Positions 50,511 to 60,119 of a stretch of DNA of 64,000 nucleotides are shown here, in pieces. A program made the position numbers and the translations under genes. Below the pieces are notes generated by a model that saw only the letters and a program-made list of their open reading frames with translations, was not told the origin of the DNA and ran no database searches. Where the stretch lies: positions 1 through 64,000 of the forward strand of contig NZ_BDFO01000001.1 in NCBI RefSeq assembly GCF_001748245.1. Reading direction: 5' to 3'. How positions within the stretch are numbered: the first letter of the stretch is position 1; every line of letters starts with the position of its first letter. This DNA comes from Oligoflexus tunisiensis. GTDB taxonomy: Bacteria > Bdellovibrionota_B > Oligoflexia > Oligoflexales > Oligoflexaceae.

Positions 50511-50572
50511 GAAGGGACTGTTCAGGCTGCGACCGGAAGCCTATAATAAGACCAGACGTGCAGGAGGCGAAC

Positions 50573-50980
50573 ATGAGTAGGAAAGGGCTATTTCTTTTAC
50601 CGGGCGCAGGACGATCCTACCCAATGGGAAGAATCAGCAGCATTTTTAAAGCCGATTGCGAGGAAACCGGCGATCGCTACTCCATATCAGAGTGGTGGCT
50701 GGAGCCCAATACCCACGGCCCTGGTGCGCATTCGCATGACGAGGACGATGTCTTCTATGTCCTGGAAGGAACCCTGAGCTTTCTGCTTGGCGACCGGTGG
50801 ATCGATGCTCCGAAAGGTTCCTTTCTCATCGCGCCCGGTGGCATGAAGCATGATTTTGAGAATCGAACCAACCAGCGCGCCGGCCTCCTGAATTTTTCAA
50901 TTCCTGGCGGCTTCGAAAAGGATATGCCCTCCATCGTGGACTGGTTCCGGGAGAACCCACCAGGTGATGCGCGGAAGTGA
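50573..50980 (+). CDS. Cupin domain protein
   Basis: A 135-residue small cupin. Motif 1 is HGPGAHSHDEDDVFYVLEG (His, His, Glu-like ligands) and motif 2 APGGMKHDFENR. The GGAGG RBS six bases upstream decides ATG 50573 over GTG 50558. The last bases overlap the GTG of the next gene. Possible role: small-molecule dioxygenase, isomerase or ligand-binding. Confidence 0.8.
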   Translation: MSRKGLFLLPGAGRSYPMGRISSIFKADCEETGDRYSISEWWLEPNTHGPGAHSHDEDDVFYVLEGTLSFLLGDRWIDAPKGSFLIAPGGMKHDFENRTNQRAGLLNFSIPGGFEKDMPSIVDWFRENPPGDARK

Positions 50981-51531
50981 AAGTTGTGAATTTTATCCTG
51001 CTGCTGGTCATCGTCTTCATCTTCCCGCGGAACGCACAGGCGGGCGACGCCCGGTCCCGGCTCTTTCCAAATTGGAGCGAGCAGAACGGACAAGGAACAT
51101 CCGAAAATCTTTTGGCCTATGAAATGCGGTCCTGTTTTTCTGAAATGCACAATGGGCATTATCCATCGGGTTACGCACGCTTCAAGATAATTCAGAACAA
51201 AGGCCCCTTTGATGTCCAGCTGGAACGCAGCACAAACTTCAGCTCCTTTATCGAAAGCTGCCTCTCATCCCATATCCAAAAATTCCGCAACAATAAGGAG
51301 CAACCCAAAGGGAGCCACGCTCACATCATATCCCAGTGCCGTCCACCCCAAATGGGGTCGCGCAGCAGCAGACCGGACTGTCAGGTGCATGTCATCCTGA
51401 ATAATTTCTCTGAAAACAAGGAACTGGACCTTATTATTGAAAAGCACTGGAAGGAATCGCTGCAGGATCCTCAGCCCTATCGCCTCGTTCTCGATCTCAT
51501 TATGCTCCTTCACACCATGTCCAAAAAATAG
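50977..51531 (+). CDS. Secreted protein of unknown function
   Basis: A 184-residue secreted protein (signal FILLLVIVFIFPRNAQA). It contains CFSEMHNGHYPSGYARFKI and FIESCLSSHIQKF, two Cys 45 residues apart, in a layout that resembles the AgmX/PglI C-terminal-type domain of delta-like bacteria; this is weak. The GTG start at 50977 overlaps the cupin stop. Nothing else is recognised. Confidence 0.5.
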   Translation: MKVVNFILLLVIVFIFPRNAQAGDARSRLFPNWSEQNGQGTSENLLAYEMRSCFSEMHNGHYPSGYARFKIIQNKGPFDVQLERSTNFSSFIESCLSSHIQKFRNNKEQPKGSHAHIISQCRPPQMGSRSSRPDCQVHVILNNFSENKELDLIIEKHWKESLQDPQPYRLVLDLIMLLHTMSKK

Positions 51532-51765
51532 CGTTATATCCAAAACCTGCAAGGCATTGGCCTATCACTTTGGAAGCCGAAAAAGCGGATCCTTTTCCCA
51601 GTCTGTGAAAAAATACAGCAGTGACAGTCGAATGATCAGCCGTCGACAGACTCATCGCTTGAATTTCCCAATCTTACGCGAGACATACTGCGCGTAAGAA
51701 TTTGGTGCACCCCTTGCAATGGGCCGCTTGCAAGCTAAAATTTCGAACGCAAGAAAGGGCCGAGT

Positions 51766-52794
51766 ATGACTCAGCAGACTATTTTCATCTGTTTATTGAT
51801 GGCATGCATACCGATCATAGGATGTACCCAGGAATCAGCTGGATACAGAGGTTCACAAACAAGCGCCAACGCGCCCGTCGGCAATCAGAATCCTATCCTC
51901 GCGGATGATGAAGAGGATTCTGAAGGCGAAGATGACATTGATGCCGACAAACCCAAGGGCTCGAAGGATCCAAAGCCCGAACCAAAACCGACATCGACTC
52001 CTGTTCCGACTTACTGCGGTGGCCTCGGCATCGTGGGTGGAACCCCGACCAACATGAATGATATGGTGGCCAAATCCACCGTGCGCCTCATCATTGGCCA
52101 GGGCATGTGCACGGGTACTATCATAGGTCCCAACCAGATCAGCACAGCTGCGCATTGCCTCGAAGAGAGCCCGGCGATTAATACCATGCAGATTCAATTT
52201 GGAATCATGCCTGCCACCAGTCCTGATGTGAAGGTAAAAGGCTATTCCGTACACCCCGATTACAAGGGCCTCGCCATCGGGCAGAATGGTTATCCCAACG
52301 TCAGACTCTTCGACGTTGCCGTCATTGCTTTTGATGGCAAGATCCCGCAGGGCTTTGGCATCGCACCGGTCGGCTCCACGGCGAATCTCCAGGCTGGAAC
52401 CGAGGTGACCCTGGCCGGTTACGGAGCTTATTCCGACGATGACATGCAGGATCGCCCCCTCACCCAGGTTAAAAAAGCGGTCGCTCTTTTCGATCGAAAC
52501 TTCAAGGAAATCCAGCTTCAGGTTGGAGGACAGCAGGGTGGCTGCTTCGGTGATTCCGGTGGGCCCAGCTACATTCTGAGCGAAAACGGGATGTGTTTGA
52601 AAACCCTCAGTACCACCACCGGTCCTGGCCGCTCCGGCGACGGCAGCTGCACCCAGGGAAGTGGAACCTTGATGGACATCACCGCGCATCAAGGCTGGAT
52701 GAGCTGTGCCTACGAGAAACTCGGAACGCCACTGCCTTATCTGCTCAAGGATGAAAGCAAGGACGCATGTGATCGCACAACGGTCGTTCAATAA
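51766..52794 (+). CDS. Trypsin-like serine protease lipoprotein (S1)
   Basis: A 342-residue lipoprotein (lipobox PIIGC). After an acidic and Pro-rich linker (about 25-82) comes a complete chymotrypsin fold: IVGGTP, TAAHC (His), FDVAVIAF (Asp) and GCFGDSGGPSY (Ser). The triad is intact. The mature enzyme may be cut from a pro-form at IVGG. A role in degrading extracellular proteins fits a predatory or scavenging lifestyle, as inference. It is followed by a terminator at 52811-52835. Confidence 0.88.
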   Translation: MTQQTIFICLLMACIPIIGCTQESAGYRGSQTSANAPVGNQNPILADDEEDSEGEDDIDADKPKGSKDPKPEPKPTSTPVPTYCGGLGIVGGTPTNMNDMVAKSTVRLIIGQGMCTGTIIGPNQISTAAHCLEESPAINTMQIQFGIMPATSPDVKVKGYSVHPDYKGLAIGQNGYPNVRLFDVAVIAFDGKIPQGFGIAPVGSTANLQAGTEVTLAGYGAYSDDDMQDRPLTQVKKAVALFDRNFKEIQLQVGGQQGGCFGDSGGPSYILSENGMCLKTLSTTTGPGRSGDGSCTQGSGTLMDITAHQGWMSCAYEKLGTPLPYLLKDESKDACDRTTVVQ

Positions 52795-52810
52795 AAAACA
52801 TCAGCACGAC

Positions 52811-52835
52811 GCTCCGGTTCAACCGGAGCTTTTTC
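52811..52835 (+). terminator. Terminator after the S1 protease
   Basis: GCTCCGGT-TCA-ACCGGAGC followed by TTTTTCC, 17 bases after the stop. Stem of eight perfect pairs; T run on the plus strand. Confidence 0.85.
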
Positions 52836-52931
52836 CTTTGCGTTGAACGATTCAGGGAATGGGTAAGCTTCCCAGCCCCTTGTTTGACTCCTTTCGACAC
52901 AGCCATCTAAAATGAAGTCGAGAGGTGTCCT

Positions 52932-53714
52932 ATGCAAATGATTCATCCAACGATCTTTCGCGTTTGCCAGGTGGGTGCTGCCTTCTGCTTCATAGGTCAC
53001 GGCGCCTTTGGCATCATGGCCAAGCAGGATTGGTGTCCATTCTTCGGTACTGTGGGGATTTCGGAAGGCATGGCACTTCAGTTGATGCCATGGATTGGGG
53101 TCATGGACATTTCGCTGGGAATTCTGGCCCTGCTCCGCCCCATGCCCATCACGTTCCTGTTCATGACGTTCTGGGCGCTCTGGACCGCCATGTGCCGCCC
53201 TCTGGCAGGCTTCGGCTGGTGGGAATTTCTGGAGCGCGCCGGCAACTATGGTCCCCCGTTTGCTCTCCTTTTGCTTTCCAATTGGGGTTTTGATCGCCAT
53301 AAACTTTTCTCGCGCCTTATGCCAGACACCAACCATCGATTCAGCAAGGCCATATTCGTTCTGCGCATGTCCACGGCTCTCCTGCTGATTGGTCACGGTG
53401 GATTCGGCGCTTTCATGCAAAAGAAAATGCTGCTGCAGCACTGGCAGGCTGTTGGAGTGAGCCTGGATCCTCAGTCGTTCATGATGCTGGGTTGGTTTGA
53501 AATCATTCTGGGCTTTGCTGCACTGGGCTGGTCGTCACCTCTGATCTTTCTGGGCATTTTTATCTGGAAGATCTGCACGGAACTCCTTTATCCTTTGTCG
53601 GGCGCCCCGATGTGGGAGTTTATTGAACGGGCAGGGAGCTATGCCTGTCCTTTGGCCTTGCTGATCTACTTTCGCATGCGCCCGCCCCGGAAAGCGATGA
53701 CGGTTCAGCTCTAG
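52932..53714 (+). CDS. Duplicated DoxX-like membrane protein
   Basis: A 260-residue integral-membrane protein consisting of two homologous halves: FCFIGHGAFGIMAKQDW and FLERAGNYGPPFALLL in the first (about 1-118), LLLIGHGGFGAFMQKKM and FIERAGSYACPLALLI in the second (about 135-255). Each half has about four helices and IGHG(A/G)FG and ERAG(N/S)Y signatures. The fold probably resembles DoxX-like proteins; function unknown. RBS GAGG precedes ATG 52932. LD-carboxypeptidase follows after 35 bases. Confidence 0.7.
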   Translation: MQMIHPTIFRVCQVGAAFCFIGHGAFGIMAKQDWCPFFGTVGISEGMALQLMPWIGVMDISLGILALLRPMPITFLFMTFWALWTAMCRPLAGFGWWEFLERAGNYGPPFALLLLSNWGFDRHKLFSRLMPDTNHRFSKAIFVLRMSTALLLIGHGGFGAFMQKKMLLQHWQAVGVSLDPQSFMMLGWFEIILGFAALGWSSPLIFLGIFIWKICTELLYPLSGAPMWEFIERAGSYACPLALLIYFRMRPPRKAMTVQL

Positions 53715-53749
53715 ATCACGGGGCGGGATAAGCTTGCCTGGAGGAACTC

Positions 53750-54796
53750 ATGATTATCCCCAAACGCCTCAGCCGCGGATCCCGGGTTGCCATTGTCAGC
53801 GTTTCGTCGGCCGCTGGCCACCAATTCCCTGGAGTTTATAACTGGGGCGTCCAGCAGCTCCGCGAAGCCTTTGGCTTTGATGTCGTCGCGATGCCTCACA
53901 CTCTGGCGTCACAGCAGGTCCTGACGGAAACCCCCCAGCTTCGCCTCGCTGATCTTTATGAAGCCCTGGAGCGGCCGGATATCGAGGGAATCATCGCCAC
54001 CATAGGCGGCGAAGACAGCATCCGGCTCTTGCGCTTCATGGATTTCGACAAGCTCCGCCAGTATCCCAAGGTCTTTTGTGGAATGAGCGATATCACCGCG
54101 GTCCACCTCATGTTCTTTCATGCAGGCGTTCGCAGTTATTACAGCCCAACCGTCATGTACGGCATAGCCGACGGCGGCGGCATTCATCCCTACACGAAGG
54201 CCAGCTTCGAAAGAACACTGATGCAGGCCGACCCCATCGGTGTGCTGGAACCATACGAAGGCCTGAAGCCGGTGGAACCTTTGCCCTGGGACAAACCTGA
54301 AATGCTGAAGCATCCCGTCCGCGGGCGTCAGGCCAATGGCTGGGATTGGGCCGAGGGGGGAACGAAAGCCCAAGGCCGACTCTTTGGAGGTTGTGTTGAG
54401 GTCATTTGCCCTCTCTTGATTGGAACGGAAATCTGGCCACGCGCAAGGAGCTTTTGGAATGACAAAATCCTGTTTCTCGAGTGGTCCTATGAAATGGCCC
54501 AGGCGGAATTTACGCGCTGGTTTTTTCAAAATCTGGCCGCTCAGGGAATTCTGGACCAGATCCAGGGCTTGATCATCGGCCGCCATCACATCAAAGTTTC
54601 TGATTACACTGCCTGGGAGATCAAGCAGAGTGTCCTCGGAATCGTGCGGAAACAGGAGAAAAAGCAGAATCTTCCCATCTGCTTCGATGTTGATTTTGGA
54701 CATACGCTGCCCATGCTGATTTTGCCTTATGGGGCTTTGATGGAAATGGATGCTATTGAGCGTCGCCTAACGATTCTCGACTCATCAGTTGTCTAA
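53750..54796 (+). CDS. S66 peptidase (LD-carboxypeptidase-like)
   Basis: LD-carboxypeptidases remove the terminal D-Ala from muropeptides in cell-wall recycling. The 348-residue protein has nucleophile Ser113 in CGMSDITA, Glu244 in FLEWSYE and His318 in DFGHTLPM, the S66 triad. No signal peptide, so cytoplasmic. The related microcin-immunity proteins (MccF) share this fold and cannot be excluded. RBS GGAGG fixes ATG 53750. Confidence 0.9.
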   Translation: MIIPKRLSRGSRVAIVSVSSAAGHQFPGVYNWGVQQLREAFGFDVVAMPHTLASQQVLTETPQLRLADLYEALERPDIEGIIATIGGEDSIRLLRFMDFDKLRQYPKVFCGMSDITAVHLMFFHAGVRSYYSPTVMYGIADGGGIHPYTKASFERTLMQADPIGVLEPYEGLKPVEPLPWDKPEMLKHPVRGRQANGWDWAEGGTKAQGRLFGGCVEVICPLLIGTEIWPRARSFWNDKILFLEWSYEMAQAEFTRWFFQNLAAQGILDQIQGLIIGRHHIKVSDYTAWEIKQSVLGIVRKQEKKQNLPICFDVDFGHTLPMLILPYGALMEMDAIERRLTILDSSVV

Positions 54797-54884
54797 GCCT
54801 CAAGTAGGAAGAATATTCCGTATGCATGAAATACCCATCGTTCTATAATATCTTCTTATAGATCAGTTAAAGGCCGCATGCATA

Positions 54885-56789
54885 GTGGGTAAAATAATCC
54901 GTTATCTCATCATATTCTTTTCCATGATGCCCTTCCTACGGGCACAGGATAGGACAATTTCGGAACCAATAAAGCTATTGGATTGGGAATATCACTGGAG
55001 GGATTTTCCTCCTGGAACTGAGCTTGATTCCTATGAAATTGACACTCATGACAACGCTTGGACTGCCTTTCATGCAGACCTCCCACGTCCTCCTCATCGG
55101 AACGGGAATAAAATTGGATGGTTGCGAGTCAAGTTGCCAACGCACTTGAACGTCAAGGATCCCACGATTCTGATACCGGGCTTCGATATCGCCATTAAGG
55201 TTTATCTCAAGAATAAACTTCTTTTTGAATTCGGGGACGATACATTTGCTGGGTTTCGCCACGCACTCATACGACTTCCGGCTGATTATCAAGGAAACCA
55301 CCTCTATATACGTCTCTATTCCGATCATGTTAATTTAGGCCTTTTCTACGATGTCGTGGTAGGAAATTACTCCAACTTGCTTCAAGACATCTTCTCTTCA
55401 AATCTCGCAGTTTCCTCCGTGGCGCTTCTGTTCTATTTCATGTCCCTTATTCTTCTGATAATTAGTTGCCTGAATTTAAAACTTAGAGAAATTCATCATC
55501 TGTCGCTGTTTGCATTTCTCCTTGCTAACGTCTTGATGTTGGTTCCAACCAATGTCTTGGGCCAGTTTGTATTCAAAAATTACTATCTGAATTTCCATGT
55601 TTTTCATTTCTCTACACTGTTGGTTCCACTGCCTGCCTTTCTTTTTTTTGAAAAGATATTCTCGAAAAAACACTACATGTTCATGCGGACTGTATTTTGG
55701 CTTGTACTGGCTTTTGCTGCTGCATCCATTATTCTTTCTATATCCGGCTATGTGCGAATTCTATCGACTGTACATATAGGTCAATCCGTAACTGCATTTG
55801 CAACTTTAACGATTTTTGTTCGATCTTTATTAGCTATGAAAGATAAAGAACCCTTCAGCAATGTTGTAGGATTTGGACTCATGGGGCTTTTTATTAGTTC
55901 CATGTTGGAAATAGCCAGACACTTCGAACTTGCCCCGCGGGGTATTCACATACCTATGCATTTCTGGTCGCTGGTCTTCTATTTTAGCATGATCATTGTG
56001 CTAACGATGTCGATCAACTCGACATTTAAGCAGAACGAGCACGCCTATAGGCAGCTTAAAAAGGTTTTCTATCCACACCAAATCAATTTAATAAAGAAGT
56101 CCTTTGAACTTGAAAAGACCATGCCCACGCATCCTGGCGAAGCATGTGTCATTAGCTTTGATATAATAGGTAGCTCTCAAATACAGCATGTTCGTATAAA
56201 GGAATTCTATCGAAACTTTTTTGCAAGATGCAACAGTGTCATGGCTGATGGATATGATGGTGAAAACCTAAGGTCAACAGCATACAGAATAAAGGAAATG
56301 GGCGATGGGTTCCTTTGCTCAATTGGTTATCCGTTTCAAGCCCTTTCACCTAATACAGCAAATGAAGCCGTAAATCTCGCAAAGCGCTTCTATAAAATCC
56401 TTCTGGAAGAATCGCAGTTTCTTCAGCTGGACACACCTATATGCTGCGGTATTGGTATTGCTCTTGATAGCCTGTCTGGATTTTATCCAGATTCTGGGGC
56501 GAAAGAATATGACCTCTTTGGAAGAGCCCTAATCTTGTCAACGCGGTATGAGGGAATGCGAAAACTTATTCTTAAAGATCAGGGGCGCAGCATAATGATT
56601 ATTCAAGAGAAAGTCCATATAAGCCTTGATCGTGAGCTACGGAAAGAGTTCACTGAATATGAACTTGGTGAAGGTGGAGTGGTCGTAAGAGACGACCCAG
56701 CAGCCAAGAGGCTCTTCTATGTACATTTAAACTCCAGAAAGAGTGAAAGTGCAGGAAACCTGGTTCCGCTTCATGGTCATGCGGTGTGA
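54885..56789 (+). CDS. Receptor-type class III adenylate/guanylate cyclase
   Basis: A 634-residue signalling protein. A signal peptide (IIRYLIIFFSMMPFLRA) is followed by a periplasmic beta domain (about 25-160), a seven-helix 7TMR-DISM-type membrane part (about 175-385) and a cytoplasmic class III cyclase domain. Metal-binding Asp426 (SFDIIGSS) and Asp474 (EMGDGF) are present and Arg554 (STRYE) is kept, but the Asn before it is Ile550. Catalysis may thus be reduced. GTG 54885 is the start. The gene is clearly more AT-rich than its neighbours, which suggests transfer. Confidence 0.78.
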   Translation: MGKIIRYLIIFFSMMPFLRAQDRTISEPIKLLDWEYHWRDFPPGTELDSYEIDTHDNAWTAFHADLPRPPHRNGNKIGWLRVKLPTHLNVKDPTILIPGFDIAIKVYLKNKLLFEFGDDTFAGFRHALIRLPADYQGNHLYIRLYSDHVNLGLFYDVVVGNYSNLLQDIFSSNLAVSSVALLFYFMSLILLIISCLNLKLREIHHLSLFAFLLANVLMLVPTNVLGQFVFKNYYLNFHVFHFSTLLVPLPAFLFFEKIFSKKHYMFMRTVFWLVLAFAAASIILSISGYVRILSTVHIGQSVTAFATLTIFVRSLLAMKDKEPFSNVVGFGLMGLFISSMLEIARHFELAPRGIHIPMHFWSLVFYFSMIIVLTMSINSTFKQNEHAYRQLKKVFYPHQINLIKKSFELEKTMPTHPGEACVISFDIIGSSQIQHVRIKEFYRNFFARCNSVMADGYDGENLRSTAYRIKEMGDGFLCSIGYPFQALSPNTANEAVNLAKRFYKILLEESQFLQLDTPICCGIGIALDSLSGFYPDSGAKEYDLFGRALILSTRYEGMRKLILKDQGRSIMIIQEKVHISLDRELRKEFTEYELGEGGVVVRDDPAAKRLFYVHLNSRKSESAGNLVPLHGHAV

Positions 56790-56854
56790 CGATCCCACCT
56801 ATGAAACAGGCAGGCTGAACCCCATCGTGGAGCAACGGCTCCAGGCCCCATCCA

Positions 56855-57886
56855 CTAAACCGAGGCCCCCATATCCACATCCCGTAACGTCCCCTGCGGC
56901 AGCTCCGCAGGCATCCATGTCGGGCCATCTGACCGCGGCTCCCCACGATCAAAATAAAGCTCATCAATAAACATCCGCCGCGCCCGCATGTCCGGATCCC
57001 ACGCATGATATACAATCATCCGCGTGACCCCATCCGGCGCGAAGGTCGTTGAACAATGCCCAGGTCCAATCACCTTCCCTGGAATCGTCCGCAGAATGCG
57101 CGGCGCTTCGATTCCCACCTCAATTTTATAAGGCCCCAGCACATGATCGGCGACCGTATAATCGACTCCATAGGTCTCCGCCTCCCATCGTCCGCCGCTG
57201 TAAAGACAGTAGTAACGCCCCCCTTCCTTGATCACCGAAGGTCCTTCCAGCGTATGCCAGTCAAAGATCTGTCCATACATCGGCCGCTGTGCTGCAAAAA
57301 GCTGCCAATCGCAATAGGACCGCAACACCGTGTGCACACGCGAGGAAAGGCGGGTCATCGTTTCGAGCTCAGAAACCACCAGGGCCGTTCCTGCTCGAAT
57401 TGAGCCCATGGCATCGGTCTTTGTATCGAGAAAATCCCGCGCATGAAACAGATACCATTTCCCATCATCATCGCGGAAAGGATGCGGGTCGATGGCAAAC
57501 GGCACATCCTTGGGATCGGTGAGCTGAGCACAATCCAGATAAGGTCCCAGAGGGGAATCGCTCACGGCCACACGCAGTTGATGAAGTTTGTCGCCGTGAC
57601 CCACGGAATAGTAAAGATACCAGCGCCCGCCTTCCGTGGCGATTTCGGGCGCCCAGAAATTATGTCCGAGCTTTTCATCGGGCGGCACCAGAGCATGGCC
57701 GGCGTTCTGCCAATGGATGAGATCCTTCGATCGGAGGAGTGGAAAAACACAGGGTCGTCCGAGGGGCGGCGAACGCCCCTCGGCATCCGCAGGACCTGTG
57801 CCGATTGCATAGTACTCATTCTCATAAAGCCACACGAAGGGGTCTGCGAAATATTCAGCATGCACGGGATTGGTATATACTTGCAT
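56855..57886 (-). CDS. Glycoside hydrolase family 43-like
   Basis: A 343-residue five-bladed beta-propeller glycosidase. Catalytic residues of GH43 are seen: Asp15 (YFADPFVW), the pKa-modulating Asp in PFAIDPHPF and Glu in TLEGPSVI. No signal peptide, so it probably acts in the cytoplasm on arabinose- or xylose-containing oligosaccharides. The gene is convergent with the cyclase and lies next to an IS element. Substrate cannot be told. Confidence 0.85.
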   Translation of the reverse strand: MQVYTNPVHAEYFADPFVWLYENEYYAIGTGPADAEGRSPPLGRPCVFPLLRSKDLIHWQNAGHALVPPDEKLGHNFWAPEIATEGGRWYLYYSVGHGDKLHQLRVAVSDSPLGPYLDCAQLTDPKDVPFAIDPHPFRDDDGKWYLFHARDFLDTKTDAMGSIRAGTALVVSELETMTRLSSRVHTVLRSYCDWQLFAAQRPMYGQIFDWHTLEGPSVIKEGGRYYCLYSGGRWEAETYGVDYTVADHVLGPYKIEVGIEAPRILRTIPGKVIGPGHCSTTFAPDGVTRMIVYHAWDPDMRARRMFIDELYFDRGEPRSDGPTWMPAELPQGTLRDVDMGASV

Positions 57887-58006
57887 TCATCGATCCTCAC
57901 GCCAGGGTTCTGATCGAGACACATGCAATATATAGGGAAGATCCCGCTGGGATGCCAGCCTTTGCTCACAGAGCATCATAACCCCGCTCATTAAAGTGAT
58001 CTACCG

Positions 58007-58024
58007 TCACCCCTGAAGGGGTGA
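58007..58024. repeat. Right-end hairpin/omegaRNA candidate
   Basis: TCACCCCT-GA-AGGGGTGA is a perfect palindrome with a two-base loop that includes the tnpB stop codon. In IS200/IS605 elements such subterminal hairpins are recognised by TnpA, and the 3' part of tnpB yields the guide RNA scaffold. Confidence 0.7.
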
Positions 58025-59473
58025 GGCTTCAAAAGAAAAATCCAAAGGCAAAGCCATTCGATCCTTCTTTTTCTTTTTTGACGCTTCCTGTAGCCCATCA
58101 GAAAAGTATTCTGATGGGAGCCCTTTTTCGCCCGGTGCGCGGGAGCTTTTGGCCCGCCGCGACTTACCCATGGCTCCACGTCCACTGTCAGAGAGGGACA
58201 AGACACCCCTCTTTGACAACTCCGATCCGGAGTTTGAAATAAGACCTATTGCTCGCTTTTTGATAACCTCTGCCGCGTTATGATCGGCATTATCAGTGTG
58301 GCCACAGCTTTCGCATTTAAAAAGCGCCTGGCTTTTGCGATTGCCGGGATGAGTGCTGCCGCAAGCCGCGCACTCCTGAGAGGTTTGAAAGGCGGGTACT
58401 TTGAACCAGGCCTTGCCGGCCCGGTTTGCTTTATACTTTAAGAATTCCTCGAAACGGTGCCAGCCAACATTAAGGATGGCCTTATTCAGACCGGATTTGG
58501 CTTTGGCTCCATTTTTAAGCCACCTGCCGGAATCATCCTTTTTGGCCTTGGCTCTTCCGGTCATCTGCCTTGTTCTAAGGTCTTCGAGAACAAAAACCCT
58601 CGAATCCTTTTGATCGACCAACGTGCGAGAAGCCTTGTGGCAGAAGTCCTTTCGGATATTGGCAATATCGTTATGGGTATTTGAGAGTTTGACTTTTGTT
58701 TTGTGACGGCGCTTTGAGCCCTTCACTTGACGCGACATGCGTTTTTGGTAGCGAACAAGGTTTCGCCTGGAGCGATCCATGCTCTTTTTTTGCTCTGGGG
58801 TAAAGTCAAAGCACTGTTCACCTGCCTGAATTGGGCGTTTGACTCCCCGGTCGATGCCGATGACATGGTTTTGCAAAAACTCCTGGGACTGGCCGCGAAG
58901 GTATTTAAGGTGGTCGGCCTGGGATAAAAGCTCGCCTTCATCCTTCCCGTCGTCATAGCAAAAGGAAACCCAGAATTCATCGTGACGCTTTTTAATATAA
59001 AGGGACGCCGGCTCCTTGAAACCTTTATGGAGCTTAAGAGAAAGGAAGCCGATGTTATTGCGCTCAGCCCCGATGAAAAGTCTTTTTACTCCATCAGGGC
59101 ACACTTCAAAGCGGAAAAGATCACGAGTGAGATATATGCTGCCGCTTCCGGTCTTTTTCTTTCTTTTTGGCTTTCCACAGCGGCCCTGCTTGAAGTTCTG
59201 GTAAGTATCAAACCAGTTGCAGGCTGAGTTTGCAAGGATCTTGCTCGGGCAATCAGAAAGCCACGGAGAAAGCTCGTCATTTTTGAAGTGTGAGTATTTT
59301 TTATCAATAGGCGCAAAGGTTCCAATGGGGAAATACTTTCGCGCATAGGTGGAATGGTAGCGGTATTCATCACACTTGGCGTTCCAGATAAAGCGTGCGC
59401 AGCCCATCCACTGGCTTAAAACAAGCCTTTGGTGATCTGTTACGTTCGCTTTCAGTCGAATGCCTGTAAGCAT
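58007..59473 (-). CDS. tnpB: IS605 TnpB RNA-guided nuclease
   Basis: TnpB is the transposon-encoded, omegaRNA-guided DNA nuclease ancestral to Cas12. The 488-residue protein retains the whole RuvC triad: Asp208 (GIDRGVK), Glu297 (VLEDLRT) and Asp397 (NADHNAA), and the zinc ribbon Cys368, 371, 387 and 390. After the triad about 90 basic residues form a tail that is coded over the expected omegaRNA scaffold. The start ATG has AAGG before it. It is divergent from tnpA. Activity seems possible; guide and target are unknown. Confidence 0.9.
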   Translation of the reverse strand: MLTGIRLKANVTDHQRLVLSQWMGCARFIWNAKCDEYRYHSTYARKYFPIGTFAPIDKKYSHFKNDELSPWLSDCPSKILANSACNWFDTYQNFKQGRCGKPKRKKKTGSGSIYLTRDLFRFEVCPDGVKRLFIGAERNNIGFLSLKLHKGFKEPASLYIKKRHDEFWVSFCYDDGKDEGELLSQADHLKYLRGQSQEFLQNHVIGIDRGVKRPIQAGEQCFDFTPEQKKSMDRSRRNLVRYQKRMSRQVKGSKRRHKTKVKLSNTHNDIANIRKDFCHKASRTLVDQKDSRVFVLEDLRTRQMTGRAKAKKDDSGRWLKNGAKAKSGLNKAILNVGWHRFEEFLKYKANRAGKAWFKVPAFQTSQECAACGSTHPGNRKSQALFKCESCGHTDNADHNAAEVIKKRAIGLISNSGSELSKRGVLSLSDSGRGAMGKSRRAKSSRAPGEKGLPSEYFSDGLQEASKKKKKDRMALPLDFSFEASPLQG

Positions 59474-59532
59474 GATTTACCTTTCGATATTCTTTCGCTA
59501 TCTTATGGAAAAGAGAAAATGGAGTCAAGCAT

Positions 59533-60060
59533 ATGTCTGGTGATTTTGAATGGAGAACAGGAAGACACTGCATATTTAAAAATCACATTCACCTTGTCTT
59601 TGTTACAAAGTATCGGCGCGGAGTTCTCACTGATGAGATGCTCGAAAGGTTGAACGAAGTCTATTCTGAGACGATGGAGCAGATGGGGGGCGAGCTTTTG
59701 GAGTTTGGCGGGGAGGACGACCATGTTCACCTTCTGGTCGCTGCGCACCCAAAAACCGCCGTATCAGCTCTGGCTGGAAAGCTTAAAGGAAAGTCGAGCT
59801 ATGTCCTTAGGCAGGAGTTCTGGCCTGAGATCAAAAAAAAGCTCTGGGGGGATCACTTCTGGAGCCCCAGCTACTGCGTGGTATCCTGCGGCGGTGCTCC
59901 GCTCGAAGTGATCCGCTCCTATGTCGAAAGCCAAAGAAAGCCGTCCGAGAAAAAGCATATCGAGCAGTCCAAAAGATTTACGGGAGCAAGGCGAAACGAG
60001 GACAAGACCTGGGTAAGGAAGGGAGCAAAGGGGAAGGAACAGAGCGGCGGTATTCGCTAG
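59533..60060 (+). CDS. tnpA: IS605 Y1 transposase
   Basis: TnpA is the HUH single-strand transposase: HVH at His64 and His66 (DDHVHLLVA) and catalytic Tyr130 (VIRSYVESQ). At 175 residues it is slightly longer than usual IS200 TnpA (about 140-155), due to a basic tail. RBS GGAG precedes ATG 59533. Its partner TnpB is divergent. All key residues are present, so the transposase is likely functional. Confidence 0.92.
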   Translation: MSGDFEWRTGRHCIFKNHIHLVFVTKYRRGVLTDEMLERLNEVYSETMEQMGGELLEFGGEDDHVHLLVAAHPKTAVSALAGKLKGKSSYVLRQEFWPEIKKKLWGDHFWSPSYCVVSCGGAPLEVIRSYVESQRKPSEKKHIEQSKRFTGARRNEDKTWVRKGAKGKEQSGGIR

Positions 60061-60074
60061 CGCGAAACCTTGGC

Positions 60075-60119
60075 AGCTCGCCTTGACCTCCCCCTAAAGG
60101 AAGAGGGTTGCGGCGAGCT
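60075..60119. repeat. Left-end imperfect hairpin
   Basis: AGCTCGCC (60075-60082) pairs with GGCGAGCT (60112-60119); inside, CCTC (60087-60090) pairs with GAGG (60103-60106). It lies between the end of tnpA and the stop of the VOC gene. It could be the element's end structure, or in part a terminator of the VOC gene. Confidence 0.5.

Noticed and set aside
56834..56852. TGGAGC-AACG-GCTCCA hairpin between the cyclase and GH43 genes as a terminator.
   Set aside because: No T run on either strand and a short stem; not enough to call.
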